Assembly: GCA_022778745.1 (NCBI GenBank)
Contig: JALFSR010000068.1
Location: forward strand, 1-33,873
DNA: 33,873 bases
Origin: Clostridiales bacterium
Lineage (GTDB): Bacteria; Bacillota; Clostridia; Lachnospirales; Lachnospiraceae
Direction: 5' to 3'
Shown: positions 15,905 through 24,815 of the stretch, piece after piece
Position numbering within the stretch: position 1 is the first letter of the stretch
Layout of the letters: every line of letters starts with the position of its first letter
Notes under the pieces: model-generated
Database searches by the model: none
What the model was told of the DNA's origin: nothing
Seen by the model: the letters and a program-made list of their open reading frames with translations, nothing else
Program-made: the position numbers and the translations under genes

Positions 15905-17536
15905 TCAAATCATTTGAAAATGTTTCAGTGCGTCCATAATCGCTGCTTCCTTTTCTGGCGGACACTTTGGCACTTTAGGATTTTCGGATTTGGACAGGTT
16001 GTAATTCTGGCCAACTTCTAATCCGCACTTGCGTTTAATCTGCGAGATATACAGGCTGGATACTTTCAAATGGTACTTATCCCAGACGTATGCCTTGATT
16101 TCTTCATAGGTGGCCTTGGTCTCGGCAGCAGTAGCGTCCAGCTCATCCAGGTCCAGGTCGATCTCTATGGTGTCATCCGGTTTTTGTTGGGACAAAAGAA
16201 CAACCGTCTCCACATGTACACTCCCTGCGAACATATCTACTGGCTGTACTTTCTCAATTTCATACCCTTGTTCGTTCATATATTTCAAGTCTCTTGCGAG
16301 TGTTGCGGAGTCGCAGCTGACATAAACGACGCGTTTTGGCTGGATCTGTATGATTGTCTGGAGTAATTCTTGATCGCATCCTTTTCTTGGTGGGTCTACA
16401 ACGATTACGTCTGCTTTTACTTGTTCTTTTTTATATTTTTCTGGCAATATGTCTTCTGCGCGTCCAACGTAAAACTGTGCATTTTGGATATGATTTAATG
16501 CGGCGTTTTTCTTTGCATCTTCGATAGCCGGCGGTACGATCTCGACTCCGTACACCATTTTAGCTTTTTGTGCAAGGAAGAGTGTAATTGTTCCGATTCC
16601 GCAGTAGAGATCCCACACGATTTCATTTCCAGTGAGCTGGGCGTATTCTAATGCTTTTGCATAGAGTTTCTCAGTCTGCACTGGATTTACTTGGAAAAAT
16701 GACTGCGGAGAAATCTGGTATTTTACATCGCCAATATAATCCGTAATATATCCTGGTCCGTATAAATGAATGACTTTTTCGCCTAAAATCACGTTTGTTT
16801 TTTCGCAGTTAATATTATAGCTAATGCTTGTCATACCTGAAATTTGCTTTAATCGTTCCACAAGTACGTCTGCACCTGGAAGGGATTTATGATTAATGAC
16901 CACGCAAACCATAATTTCCCCTGTCTTATATCCTTGACGAATCAGTACATGACGAATGATTCCTCTATGATTTTTTTCATCATATGGCATTACTTTGCAC
17001 TGTTTCATATATGCTTTTACTGTCTGTATAATTGTTGTATTAATTTCGGGAGCAAGCAGGCAGTCTTCATGATTGATAATACTATGTGTTCTTCCTGCAT
17101 AAAATCCTGCAACGATTTCTCCGTTTTTATCCATGCCAAATGGCACTTGTGTCTTGTTACGATAACGCCACGGCTGTTCCATACCAATGACTGGAAGTAC
17201 CTCAATATCTTGAAATCCACCGATTCTGCGCAAATTGTTTTTCACTTTATTTCGCTTAAATTCCAACTGTTTTTCATAGGACATTGCCTGAAGCTGACAT
17301 CCTCCGCACTGTCTTGCAACATCACATGCTGGCTGAACTCGGTCATCAGAAGGGACAAGGACTTCTTCTACTCGCGCATATCCATATGTCTTTTTTAATT
17401 TCATCACTTTTGCTCTTACTTGATCGCCGATAATACTATCTTTTATAAATAACGGAAATCCATCTGCTTTTCCAATTCCTTCTCCTTCTGTTGTCATATC
17501 TTCAATTGTAACAGTTACCAAATCGTTTTTCTGCAT
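15905..17536 (-). CDS. rlmD: 23S rRNA (uracil-C5)-methyltransferase, RlmD/RumA type
   Basis: A 543-residue SAM-dependent methyltransferase acting on 23S rRNA uridine. An N-terminal TRAM domain (about 3-60) is followed by an iron-sulfur cluster motif with Cys71, Cys77 and Cys80. The SAM motif is WDLYCGIGTITLFLAQ, and the catalytic Cys lies in VYVSCDSATLARDL. The start at 17536 has GGAGGAG just upstream. About 90 residues beyond the usual end form an extra domain (YEEIKAYVWDKYHLKVSSLY and CPPEKEAAIMDALKHF), unusual against the roughly 450-residue norm but, from memory, present in other Lachnospiraceae copies. Whether the target is U1939 or U747 cannot be told. It lies 30 bases after yhaM and directly before the RM genes. 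Confidence 0.9.
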   Translation of the reverse strand: MQKNDLVTVTIEDMTTEGEGIGKADGFPLFIKDSIIGDQVRAKVMKLKKTYGYARVEEVLVPSDDRVQPACDVARQCGGCQLQAMSYEKQLEFKRNKVKNNLRRIGGFQDIEVLPVIGMEQPWRYRNKTQVPFGMDKNGEIVAGFYAGRTHSIINHEDCLLAPEINTTIIQTVKAYMKQCKVMPYDEKNHRGIIRHVLIRQGYKTGEIMVCVVINHKSLPGADVLVERLKQISGMTSISYNINCEKTNVILGEKVIHLYGPGYITDYIGDVKYQISPQSFFQVNPVQTEKLYAKALEYAQLTGNEIVWDLYCGIGTITLFLAQKAKMVYGVEIVPPAIEDAKKNAALNHIQNAQFYVGRAEDILPEKYKKEQVKADVIVVDPPRKGCDQELLQTIIQIQPKRVVYVSCDSATLARDLKYMNEQGYEIEKVQPVDMFAGSVHVETVVLLSQQKPDDTIEIDLDLDELDATAAETKATYEEIKAYVWDKYHLKVSSLYISQIKRKCGLEVGQNYNLSKSENPKVPKCPPEKEAAIMDALKHFQMI

Positions 17537-17566
17537 AAACTCCTCCATACTGCCCAAAAACATATT

Positions 17567-18502
17567 TTATATCGTTCTGCGAATATTTGTATCTAACAGT
17601 CGATTAAATCCAACCCACTCATTGCTAGAAGCGGACGACAATGCTTCTTGCATTAACTGAATCTTCGCATCCGTATTATCTGCAAAATTCAATGCCAATG
17701 CTTCGATCAGTGCTGGTTTTTTTGGAGAACCATACTCATATTCACCGTGGTGTGCCAAAATACAATGTTTTAATTCGGATGCTACTTTTTTCGAAAATCC
17801 TGGTATCTTGCGAATTCGTTCTCCGATCATCTCGCACCCGATTACGATATGACCTAATAACTGACCATCATCGGTGTAATCATTTTCTGGGAAATCAGAT
17901 AATTCTTCTAACTTTCCAATATCATGAAACATTGCAGCAGCTAAAAGCAAATCTTTATTGAGTATTGGATATTGCTGACAATAAAAATAGCAGAGCTTTG
18001 TCACACCAAGCGTATGTTCCAATAATCCTCCAATAAATCCATGATGTACACTTTTTGCTGCAGAATGCTCTTTAAACCGCTTTACGAAATCTTTGTCTTC
18101 TATGAAAAAGCTTGCTACAAGCTGATGCATTTTTTCATCTTTAATCTGATCAATATAGCCAAGCAATGACTGATACATTGTGTCAATATTTTTGGAGGAA
18201 ACTGGAAAATAATTTTTTGGATCGTATTCTCCTTCTCTTGCACGGCGGATTCGTTTAATATTCAGCTGTAATGCACCAGAAAATGACGTAACATCTCCAT
18301 CTATTTGAATGTAATCCATCGCTTCAAAATGATCAATTCCCCCATTGAGATCCCATACTTTTCCATCCAATGTTCCTGTCTTATCCTGCAAAATCAAAGA
18401 ATAATAATTCTTTCCCATCTTTGTTGTAGCAGTTGTCTTTGTCTTACATAAATAAATTTGAGAAATACGTTCTCCTTCGCGCAATTCTTGAATAAATTTC
18501 AT
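17567..18502 (-). CDS. yhaM: 3'-5' exoribonuclease of the YhaM family
   Basis: A 311-residue enzyme with an N-terminal OB-fold (about 1-95) and a C-terminal HD domain, the YhaM/CBF1 arrangement that trims RNA, and DNA in vitro, from 3' ends with metal ions. HD residues appear in HHGFIGGLLEHTLGV, AAMFHDIGKLEEL and LAHHGEYEYGSP. The start at 18502 follows AGAGGAGA; the few codons upstream lack a ribosome binding site. It is the first gene of a yhaM-rlmD pair, with the RM genes behind. Length agrees with the family. Confidence 0.9.
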   Translation of the reverse strand: MKFIQELREGERISQIYLCKTKTTATTKMGKNYYSLILQDKTGTLDGKVWDLNGGIDHFEAMDYIQIDGDVTSFSGALQLNIKRIRRAREGEYDPKNYFPVSSKNIDTMYQSLLGYIDQIKDEKMHQLVASFFIEDKDFVKRFKEHSAAKSVHHGFIGGLLEHTLGVTKLCYFYCQQYPILNKDLLLAAAMFHDIGKLEELSDFPENDYTDDGQLLGHIVIGCEMIGERIRKIPGFSKKVASELKHCILAHHGEYEYGSPKKPALIEALALNFADNTDAKIQLMQEALSSASSNEWVGFNRLLDTNIRRTI

Positions 18503-18548
18503 AACTATTCTCCTCTTTCTTTTCATTTTACTTAGATAATGTCAAAAC

Positions 18549-18705
18549 TCCAAATCCGCATAAAGCTCTAACGAAATACATTCCATTTCAGCTTTTTTTA
18601 TACAAAACATATAAATTCTGCTCAGTGATTTTCGCAATTATCTGCTCTATCTTTCTGTTTATGCATCCTCATATTCTAATTTCCTGCTTCGCATTCCAAA
18701 TCCGC
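18549..18705. repeat. Short direct repeat in the yhaM upstream gap
   Basis: TCCAAATCCGC occurs at 18549-18559 and again at 18695-18705 within the 230-base gap between yhaM and the HtrA-like gene. The rest of the gap is AT-rich and shows no clear hairpin terminator for the HtrA-like gene and no strong promoter for yhaM. It may be part of a decayed interspersed element. Confidence 0.35.
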
Positions 18706-18733
18706 TTCGCTGCGTTCATTCACTGATCTTCTC

Positions 18734-19951
18734 TTATCGCTCTGCAAATATTACTTTAAAGCGTATTTGTCTATACGTATCTTTTGCAAGTCTTCTAACT
18801 GTAATTTCTGCACTATCGCCTGCGTGATAACGATTCAAAATCGAACGTAATGTCTTTGTGTCAGTAACATCTTCTTCATCAACCGCAACAATTACGTCTC
18901 CATTTTGCAGTCCTGCTGTATAGGCTGGACTATTGTTTAGTACGCCAGTGAGGAAAAATCCACTTGGCAGATTCGTCTGACTTGCTGTTTCATCTGTAAG
19001 ATCCGTTCCCTCTGCACCAAGCATCGCAATCGAATCTCCTCTTGTCATATGTTCTATTACATAATTCAAATCTTTTATTCCAATACAGGCAGCAAAGTCA
19101 TCTAAATCCGATTTTTTGTATGATCCATTTGCCCATCCAACTAACTCACCGTTTTTATTTATAAAAACTCCTAGACCGTTCGATGGAATATTAATATCTG
19201 TATAGTACATCGTATAAGAACCGTCTGGAACTGTCATACTTTGATCCATGTACGTAATCCTGCCAAATAATACAGAATTAACATATCCAAGCGGACTTCC
19301 AGCAAAAACTACACTGTCGCCTAACTGAATACGGTCAGAATCTCCGACTGCAATTGGTTCGATTTTTGAGATTACCGATGCAATGTCTTCATACTTGACA
19401 GCCAGCAATGCTATATTGTCTTGCTGGCAAATACTTTTTACAGCAGCAGGAATGTCCAGATTTTCAATCACTACATGAATCGAACCAGCTCCATTTAATT
19501 GATTTGCATTTGCTAATATTAATACATTACTGCTTGTAATGTCAATAATAACACCAAATGTCTCTTCTATTTGTTTTAATTCTGCATTAAACCAATCCAC
19601 TCCTTGTTCTGTGACACATATTGTTACCATTGACTTTTTTATTTTATTATAAATATTTTGTTCCGATTCCACATCTTTTTCTTGTCTGCTTGATGTCGGA
19701 ACAGGTTCTTTTGATTCGGTTTCTTTTATTGATGCAGTCTCAGACGGACTTGACGATTTTGTTTCTTCTTCCATCTTTTCTCTCGCCCAATTTCCAGAAA
19801 TCACGAACATAACACCAGCTGCTGCACTAAATACTATAACTATAATAAATAGTAAGACAATCCGCTTTAACCAATAGGATTTTGATCTTCCAACGATCGT
19901 TTCTTGAATATATTGCCGTTTGTGATCCGAACTTTCTTTTTTCTGCTCCAT
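18734..19951 (-). CDS. Membrane-anchored HtrA-like protein with PDZ domain, catalytically degenerate
   Basis: A 405-residue protein with one N-terminal transmembrane helix (about 30-53), a Ser/Glu/Lys-rich linker to about 90, a trypsin-like domain (about 90-290) and a C-terminal PDZ domain (about 305-400, with LNNSPAYTAGLQNGDVIVAVD). The fold matches DegP/HtrA (AVGDSDRIQLGDSVVFAGSPLGYVNSVLFG), but the catalytic places are changed: the His position reads LANANQ, the Asp position reads NIALLAV, and the Ser position reads SNGLGVF instead of GNSGGPL. It is likely a pseudoprotease that binds peptides or partners outside the membrane. The start at 19951 has GGAGG 5 bases upstream, and a consensus-like promoter lies about 50 bases upstream. 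It is divergent from mutS2. Confidence 0.85.
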   Translation of the reverse strand: MEQKKESSDHKRQYIQETIVGRSKSYWLKRIVLLFIIVIVFSAAAGVMFVISGNWAREKMEEETKSSSPSETASIKETESKEPVPTSSRQEKDVESEQNIYNKIKKSMVTICVTEQGVDWFNAELKQIEETFGVIIDITSSNVLILANANQLNGAGSIHVVIENLDIPAAVKSICQQDNIALLAVKYEDIASVISKIEPIAVGDSDRIQLGDSVVFAGSPLGYVNSVLFGRITYMDQSMTVPDGSYTMYYTDINIPSNGLGVFINKNGELVGWANGSYKKSDLDDFAACIGIKDLNYVIEHMTRGDSIAMLGAEGTDLTDETASQTNLPSGFFLTGVLNNSPAYTAGLQNGDVIVAVDEEDVTDTKTLRSILNRYHAGDSAEITVRRLAKDTYRQIRFKVIFAER

Positions 19952-19998
19952 AACAGCCTCCGTTATTATTTTCACCAACTAAAAATATTCTAACAACA

Positions 19999-20027
19999 AT
20001 TATAACGAAAATACAGCGAATTGTAAA
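19999..20027 (-). promoter_or_regulatory. Promoter of the HtrA-like gene
   Basis: On the minus strand TTTACA (20022-20027) and TATAAT (19999-20004) are 17 bases apart, a near-consensus sigma-A promoter. The start codon lies about 45 bases downstream of the -10. Confidence 0.75.
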
Positions 20028-20113
20028 CTGCTTCTTCACTGCTCGCACAAGAATAGGCTGAAAATTTTATCAAATTAATAAAAATTTCTCTAGTATCGAA
20101 TTCTATTTTCATG

Positions 20114-20119
20114 TATAAT
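20114..20119 (+). promoter_or_regulatory. Candidate -10 box for the mutS2 leader
   Basis: TATAAT at 20114-20119 preceded by ATG. The -35 region at 17 bases (TAGTAT) is poor. If used, the transcript would start near 20126 and carry a leader of about 170 bases before mutS2. Confidence 0.45.
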
Positions 20120-20202
20120 ATAGTCTGTCAAGGTATGAGCAAAGCGGGTCCATACTATCCGCTTAATTAAAATGAAAAAAAGAACGTGATTCTCTATCGC
20201 AA

Positions 20203-20247
20203 GCAGTTTGATTTTTAATGCGAAGCAATCGAACTGCGAATTTTTTT
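20203..20247 (+). terminator. Intrinsic terminator in the mutS2 leader (possible attenuator)
   Basis: GCAGTTTGATT (20203-20213) pairs with AATCGAACTGC (20227-20237) over 11 bp with one G-T pair, and GAATTTTTTT follows. It lies between the candidate -10 and the mutS2 start. Upstream in the same leader AAGCGG and CCGCTT (20141-20163) form another small hairpin. It could be a regulated attenuator or the end of a short RNA of about 120 bases. Confidence 0.6.
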
Positions 20248-20260
20248 CATTACTATTTAA

Positions 20261-20277
20261 GCTGTTTTTGAAACAGC
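20261..20277 (+). promoter_or_regulatory. Hairpin next to the mutS2 ribosome binding site
   Basis: GCTGTTT and AAACAGC form a perfect 7-bp stem with a 3-base loop ending 2 bases before GGAGG (20280-20284). It may tune translation or stabilise the 5' end of the processed mRNA. Confidence 0.45.
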
Positions 20278-20294
20278 ATGGAGGATTAAATGAT

Positions 20295-22673
20295 ATGAAC
20301 GAAAAAGCGTTAAAAACTCTTGAATACGATAAAATTATTCACCAATTAGTGGAATATGCTTCTACTCCACTTGGAAAGGAAGCATGCCGTAAGCTTGTTC
20401 CAATGGATGACTTATATGAAATTGAATCTGCTCAACGAGAAACTACCGATGCATTAACCCGCATTTTGCAGCATGGAAGCATCTCCTTTTCTGGCACACG
20501 AGATATCCGAGACTCACTGCTTCGTCTAAAAATTGGTTCTTCCTTGAGTAGTTCCGAATTGTTAAATATCAGTTCCGTATTAAAAGTTGCAAACCGTGTA
20601 AAAATCTATGGAAGAAGAGAACTTGAAGATGACGCTGGTGACAGCTTGGATGAACGTTTCTCTTTGATTGAGCCACTGACACCACTCAATCGAGAAATTG
20701 AACGCTGCATTTTATCCGAAGATGAGATTGCAGATGACGCCAGTGCTGCATTAAAATCAATTCGCCGCAATTTAAAGCAAACAAAAGATCGTGTGCATAC
20801 ACAGCTGAATTCTGTGATGAATGCTTCCCGCACCTATTTACAAGACGCTGTAATCACAATGAGGAATGGTCGTTATTGTCTGCCTGTTAAATCAGAATAC
20901 AAATCACAAGTTTCTGGTATGGTTCATGACCAAAGTTCCAGCGGCTCCACGGTATTTATTGAGCCGATTGCAGTTGTGAAATTAAACAATGAGATTCGTG
21001 AGCTTGAATTAAAAGAGCAAAAAGAAATTGAAGTGGTTCTTGCAAGATTAAGTGCAGAAGCTGCCAATTATATCGACTATTTGCAGTCCGATTTTGAATT
21101 GTTATCAGAACTTGATTTTATTTTTGCTCGTGCACAGTTATCCAAATCTTACAATGGAAGTGAGCCAAAATTTAATACAAATGGCTATTTAAGAATAAAA
21201 AAAGGACGTCATCCACTGCTTGATAAGAAAAAAGTCGTGCCAATCGACATTTATCTTGGCGATGCATTTGATTTATTGATCGTCACAGGTCCAAATACAG
21301 GTGGTAAAACCGTTTCTTTAAAAACAGTTGGACTATTTACATTAATGGGGCAGGCTGGACTGCATATTCCTGCATTCGACGGCTCGGAGCTTGCTGTATT
21401 CACCGAAGTTTATGCAGATATTGGAGATGAACAAAGTATCGAACAAAGTTTGAGTACCTTTTCTTCTCATATGACAAATATTGTGTCAATTTTAGATAAA
21501 GCAGATCAAAATTCACTTGTACTGTTTGATGAGCTTGGTGCTGGTACTGACCCGACAGAAGGTGCTGCTCTTGCCATCGCTGTATTGTCTTTCCTCCATA
21601 ATATGAAAGTACGTACAATGGCTACAACACATTATAGTGAATTAAAAATATTTGCACTTTCCACAGAAGGAGTAGAAAATGCATGCTGTGAGTTTAATGT
21701 CGAAACACTTCGCCCAACATACCGTCTTCTTATCGGTATTCCAGGAAAAAGTAATGCATTTGCGATCTCGAAAAAGCTTGGTCTTCCTGACTTTATTATC
21801 GAAGATGCAAAACAGCGTATTGATTCTCAAGATGAGAGTTTTGAAGATGTCATTTCCAGTCTAGAAGCTTCTCGTGTCACAATCGAAAAAGAACAGGCAG
21901 AGATTGCACGATATAAGGCGGAGATCGAACAATTAAAAGTAAAACTTGAATCTAAGCAAGAACGTCTGGATGAACAAAAGGAACGAATTTTGCAGCAGGC
22001 ACGAGAAGAGGCACAGACCGTATTACAAGAAGCAAAAGATTTTGCAGACGAAACAATCCGTATTATTAATAAACAGACATCGGGCGGCAATATTAGCCGT
22101 GCACTCGAAAAAGAGCGTGCAAAACTGCGCGGAAAATTAGATGATGTCAATACAAAGCTCAATACACAAAAAGAAAAGAAACCAAAAAAAGCTGTAAAAC
22201 CAAAGGAATTAAAGATTGGTGATGCTGTTCGTGTGTTATCTATGAATTTGAAAGGTACCGTAAGCACACTTCCAAATGCGAAGGGAGATTTCTTCGTACA
22301 GATGGGTATTCTTCGTTCTCAAGTAAATATTAAAGATGTAGAACGAATTGAGGAACAAACCGCTTCTGGTCCTGGTATGCAGCTGCAAAAGAGCAGTACA
22401 AGTAAAATGAAGATGAATAAATCTTCTTATGTATCACCAGAAGTCAATTTAATTGGTATGACAGTCGATGAGGCAATGTCCGTTCTTGATAAATATTTGG
22501 ATGATGCATATCTCGCACACCTCTCACAAGTTCGAGTTGTACATGGTCGTGGAACGGGAGCATTAAGAAATGGTGTTCACAGTCATTTACGCCGTTTAAA
22601 ATATGTCAAATCATTCCGCCTTGGTAACTTTGGTGAGGGAGATACTAGTGTTACTATTGTAGAATTTAAATGA
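20295..22673 (+). CDS. mutS2: Endonuclease MutS2
   Basis: A 792-residue MutS2 protein, which suppresses homologous recombination and/or rescues collided ribosomes in Firmicutes. A core/lever region precedes the ATPase: Walker A GPNTGGKTVSLKT (about residue 335), Walker B LVLFDELGAGTDPTEGAALA (about 410) and TMATTHYSELK. A long coiled coil follows (about 520-640, Glu/Lys/Gln-rich), then a KOW-like segment, and a C-terminal Smr nuclease domain beginning near VNLIGMTVDEAM, with the signature VVHGRGTGALR. The start at 20295 has GGAGG 10 bases upstream; an earlier in-frame ATG at 20208 lies inside the terminator hairpin. It is first in an operon with a two-component system. Confidence 0.95.
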   Translation: MNEKALKTLEYDKIIHQLVEYASTPLGKEACRKLVPMDDLYEIESAQRETTDALTRILQHGSISFSGTRDIRDSLLRLKIGSSLSSSELLNISSVLKVANRVKIYGRRELEDDAGDSLDERFSLIEPLTPLNREIERCILSEDEIADDASAALKSIRRNLKQTKDRVHTQLNSVMNASRTYLQDAVITMRNGRYCLPVKSEYKSQVSGMVHDQSSSGSTVFIEPIAVVKLNNEIRELELKEQKEIEVVLARLSAEAANYIDYLQSDFELLSELDFIFARAQLSKSYNGSEPKFNTNGYLRIKKGRHPLLDKKKVVPIDIYLGDAFDLLIVTGPNTGGKTVSLKTVGLFTLMGQAGLHIPAFDGSELAVFTEVYADIGDEQSIEQSLSTFSSHMTNIVSILDKADQNSLVLFDELGAGTDPTEGAALAIAVLSFLHNMKVRTMATTHYSELKIFALSTEGVENACCEFNVETLRPTYRLLIGIPGKSNAFAISKKLGLPDFIIEDAKQRIDSQDESFEDVISSLEASRVTIEKEQAEIARYKAEIEQLKVKLESKQERLDEQKERILQQAREEAQTVLQEAKDFADETIRIINKQTSGGNISRALEKERAKLRGKLDDVNTKLNTQKEKKPKKAVKPKELKIGDAVRVLSMNLKGTVSTLPNAKGDFFVQMGILRSQVNIKDVERIEEQTASGPGMQLQKSSTSKMKMNKSSYVSPEVNLIGMTVDEAMSVLDKYLDDAYLAHLSQVRVVHGRGTGALRNGVHSHLRRLKYVKSFRLGNFGEGDTSVTIVEFK

Positions 22674-22688
22674 TAAGGAGGATTTTAT

Positions 22689-23396
22689 ATGCAAAAACAG
22701 AAAATTTTAATAGTAGATGATGATGAAAATATTGCGGAGTTAATTTCTCTTTATCTGACAAAAGAATGTTTTGAAACAAAAATGGTATATGACGGAAAAG
22801 AGGCATTGGATGCCTTTGCCTCTTTCCAGCCAGACCTGATTTTGCTTGATATTATGCTTCCAAGCATGGACGGCAACGAAGTCTGCAAGACAATCCGTCA
22901 AGATTCCAATGTTCCGATTATTATGCTTTCTGCCAAAGGAGAGATATTTGACAAAGTACTCGCCCTAACACTTGGAGCAGATGATTATATGATCAAACCA
23001 TTTGACTCGAAAGAACTAGTCGCAAGAGTAAAGGCAGTATTGCGTCGTTCTGTTCAGTCAGCTGCCCCGAAACAGCCTGCTGCCAAACAGCCTGCCCAAA
23101 TTGTGGAATATCCAGATTTAATTGTGAATCTTACGAATTATTCGGTTATTTACAAAGGTAACACAATTGAAATGCCTCCAAAAGAATTAGAACTTTTATA
23201 TTTCCTTGCTTCTTCGCCAAATCAAGTATTTACGAGAGAACAGCTTCTCGATCATATATGGGGATACGAATACATCGGTGATACACGTACTGTAGATGTA
23301 CATATTAAACGTCTCCGTGCAAAAATTCATGACCACAGCAGTTGGACAATCTCCACGGTATGGGGAATTGGCTATAAATTTGAGGTGAAACGATGA
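22689..23396 (+). CDS. OmpR/PhoB-family response regulator
   Basis: A 235-residue DNA-binding response regulator. The receiver domain (1-120) shows the acidic pocket (VDDDE), the phospho-acceptor Asp in LILLDIMLPSMDG, and the conserved Lys in DDYMIKPFD. An Ala/Pro/Gln linker (about 122-138) precedes the winged-helix output domain (about 140-233; PPKELELLYFLASSPNQVFTR, TVDVHIKRLRAKI, WGIGYKFE). AGGAGG precedes the ATG. It overlaps the kinase gene by four bases (ATGA). The sensed signal is unknown; co-transcription with mutS2 is suggested by the 15-base gap. Confidence 0.93.
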   Translation: MQKQKILIVDDDENIAELISLYLTKECFETKMVYDGKEALDAFASFQPDLILLDIMLPSMDGNEVCKTIRQDSNVPIIMLSAKGEIFDKVLALTLGADDYMIKPFDSKELVARVKAVLRRSVQSAAPKQPAAKQPAQIVEYPDLIVNLTNYSVIYKGNTIEMPPKELELLYFLASSPNQVFTREQLLDHIWGYEYIGDTRTVDVHIKRLRAKIHDHSSWTISTVWGIGYKFEVKR

Positions 23397-24796
23397 GGCA
23401 AAGATTATCTCTGAAATTCTTTTTCGGATATATTCTAACAACAATCATAGGATTTTTACTGATCGCTGTTGTCGGTTCTCATATTCTTGATCAGACGATA
23501 ACAAATCGTGCAATTGATCGTATGCGTACTGGGTGTGATTTGATTCTTTCTTCGTATCGCACTCAGACCGTCGGATCGATCAAAGAACTTTCCTCTTTGG
23601 ATGCACAGCTAGACGCAATTTCCCTCTTTCAAAACTGTGATATTTGGATTATTGATCAGAAAAACTCTGTGTTAACGAGTTCCTGCCGTATTCAGCCTGC
23701 TCCTTCGGAAATTCCAGAATTTGACCCGACCGCTGGCAGTTCCTATTTAATTGGCGATTTTTACGGAGAATATAAAGAACCTGTCATTACAGTATATACC
23801 GCCTTAAGCCGTTCCTTTCAGACATACGGATATGTACTTGCTCACTGCACACTTAATACAATTATTCAAGAACGGGAGGCGATTTTAAAAGTCGCCTATC
23901 TGACATGGATTGCAATTACCGTATTATCTGCATTACTGCTTCTTTTATTCCACCGTCTCGTCACTGCTCCGCTTCAAAAAATTATTAAAGCAGCATCGGA
24001 ATATGCCGCAGGTAATCTTACTTACAAGGCAGCTGTTCATTCTCATGACGAGATGGGATATTTATCCGATACATTATCGTATATGTCTGGAAAGCTTAAT
24101 AGTATCGGAGAAGATCAAAAACGTTTTGTCGCCAACGTTTCTCATGATTTTCGTTCCCCACTCACATCCATTAAAGGATATATTGAGGCAATGTTAGACG
24201 GAACGATTCCAGTGGAAATGCAGCAAAAATATTTACAGATTGTGTTGAATGAAACAAATCGACTCACTAATTTAACGCAAAGCTTGCTTACATTAAATAA
24301 TTTTGATACCAATGGAATTTTGCTTGAATGCAGCCGTTTTGATATTAATGATGTCATTCGCAAGATTCTCGCTACATTTGAGCGCCGCTGCCAAGATAAG
24401 AAAATTTGTTTTTATTTTACTGTCCCTGCAAAAGAAGTGTTTGTCTATGCAGATATGGGTAAGATTCAGCAAGTTCTTTATAATTTAATCGACAATGCAA
24501 TCAACTTCAGCAATCCTAATTCTATGATTGCTATTACAATTACTACGCATCATGAAAAAGTATTTGTCTCAGTAAAAGACAGTGGAATTGGCATTCCAAA
24601 GGAAAATCTCTCTAAAATATGGGATCGTTTTTACAAAACAGATACCTCAAGAGGAAAAGATAAGAAAGGTACTGGCCTTGGTCTTTCGATTGTAAAAGAA
24701 ATTATTCAGGCACATAATGAAAATATTGACGTAATCAGTACACCAGGCGTCGGAACAGAATTTGTTTTTTCTCTTCCCGTGTCACGAATTGACTAA
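23393..24796 (+). CDS. Sensor histidine kinase
   Basis: A 467-residue membrane kinase, partner of the preceding response regulator. Two transmembrane helices (about 10-30 and 165-185) flank an extracytoplasmic sensor domain. A HAMP segment (about 187-238), the dimerisation helix with the phospho-His in FVANVSHDFRSPLTSIKGY, and a GHKL ATPase with N-box (NLIDNAINFS), G1 (DSGIGIP), F-box (WDRFYK) and G2 (GTGLGLS) follow. All catalytic motifs look intact. Start overlaps the regulator stop. It is the last gene before a convergent boundary. Confidence 0.93.
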   Translation: MRQRLSLKFFFGYILTTIIGFLLIAVVGSHILDQTITNRAIDRMRTGCDLILSSYRTQTVGSIKELSSLDAQLDAISLFQNCDIWIIDQKNSVLTSSCRIQPAPSEIPEFDPTAGSSYLIGDFYGEYKEPVITVYTALSRSFQTYGYVLAHCTLNTIIQEREAILKVAYLTWIAITVLSALLLLLFHRLVTAPLQKIIKAASEYAAGNLTYKAAVHSHDEMGYLSDTLSYMSGKLNSIGEDQKRFVANVSHDFRSPLTSIKGYIEAMLDGTIPVEMQQKYLQIVLNETNRLTNLTQSLLTLNNFDTNGILLECSRFDINDVIRKILATFERRCQDKKICFYFTVPAKEVFVYADMGKIQQVLYNLIDNAINFSNPNSMIAITITTHHEKVFVSVKDSGIGIPKENLSKIWDRFYKTDTSRGKDKKGTGLGLSIVKEIIQAHNENIDVISTPGVGTEFVFSLPVSRID

Positions 24797-24815
24797 TGTT
24801 ATCCGTTAAAAAGAA

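Noticed and set aside
16889..17398. Long plus-strand frame opposite rlmD
   Set aside because: Composition (many Cys, Phe, His) is that of a shadow frame; the minus strand encodes conserved RlmD motifs throughout.
20120..20294. T-box or another known riboswitch in the mutS2 leader
   Set aside because: No T-box sequence or any known aptamer core was recognised; only the terminator hairpin is supported.
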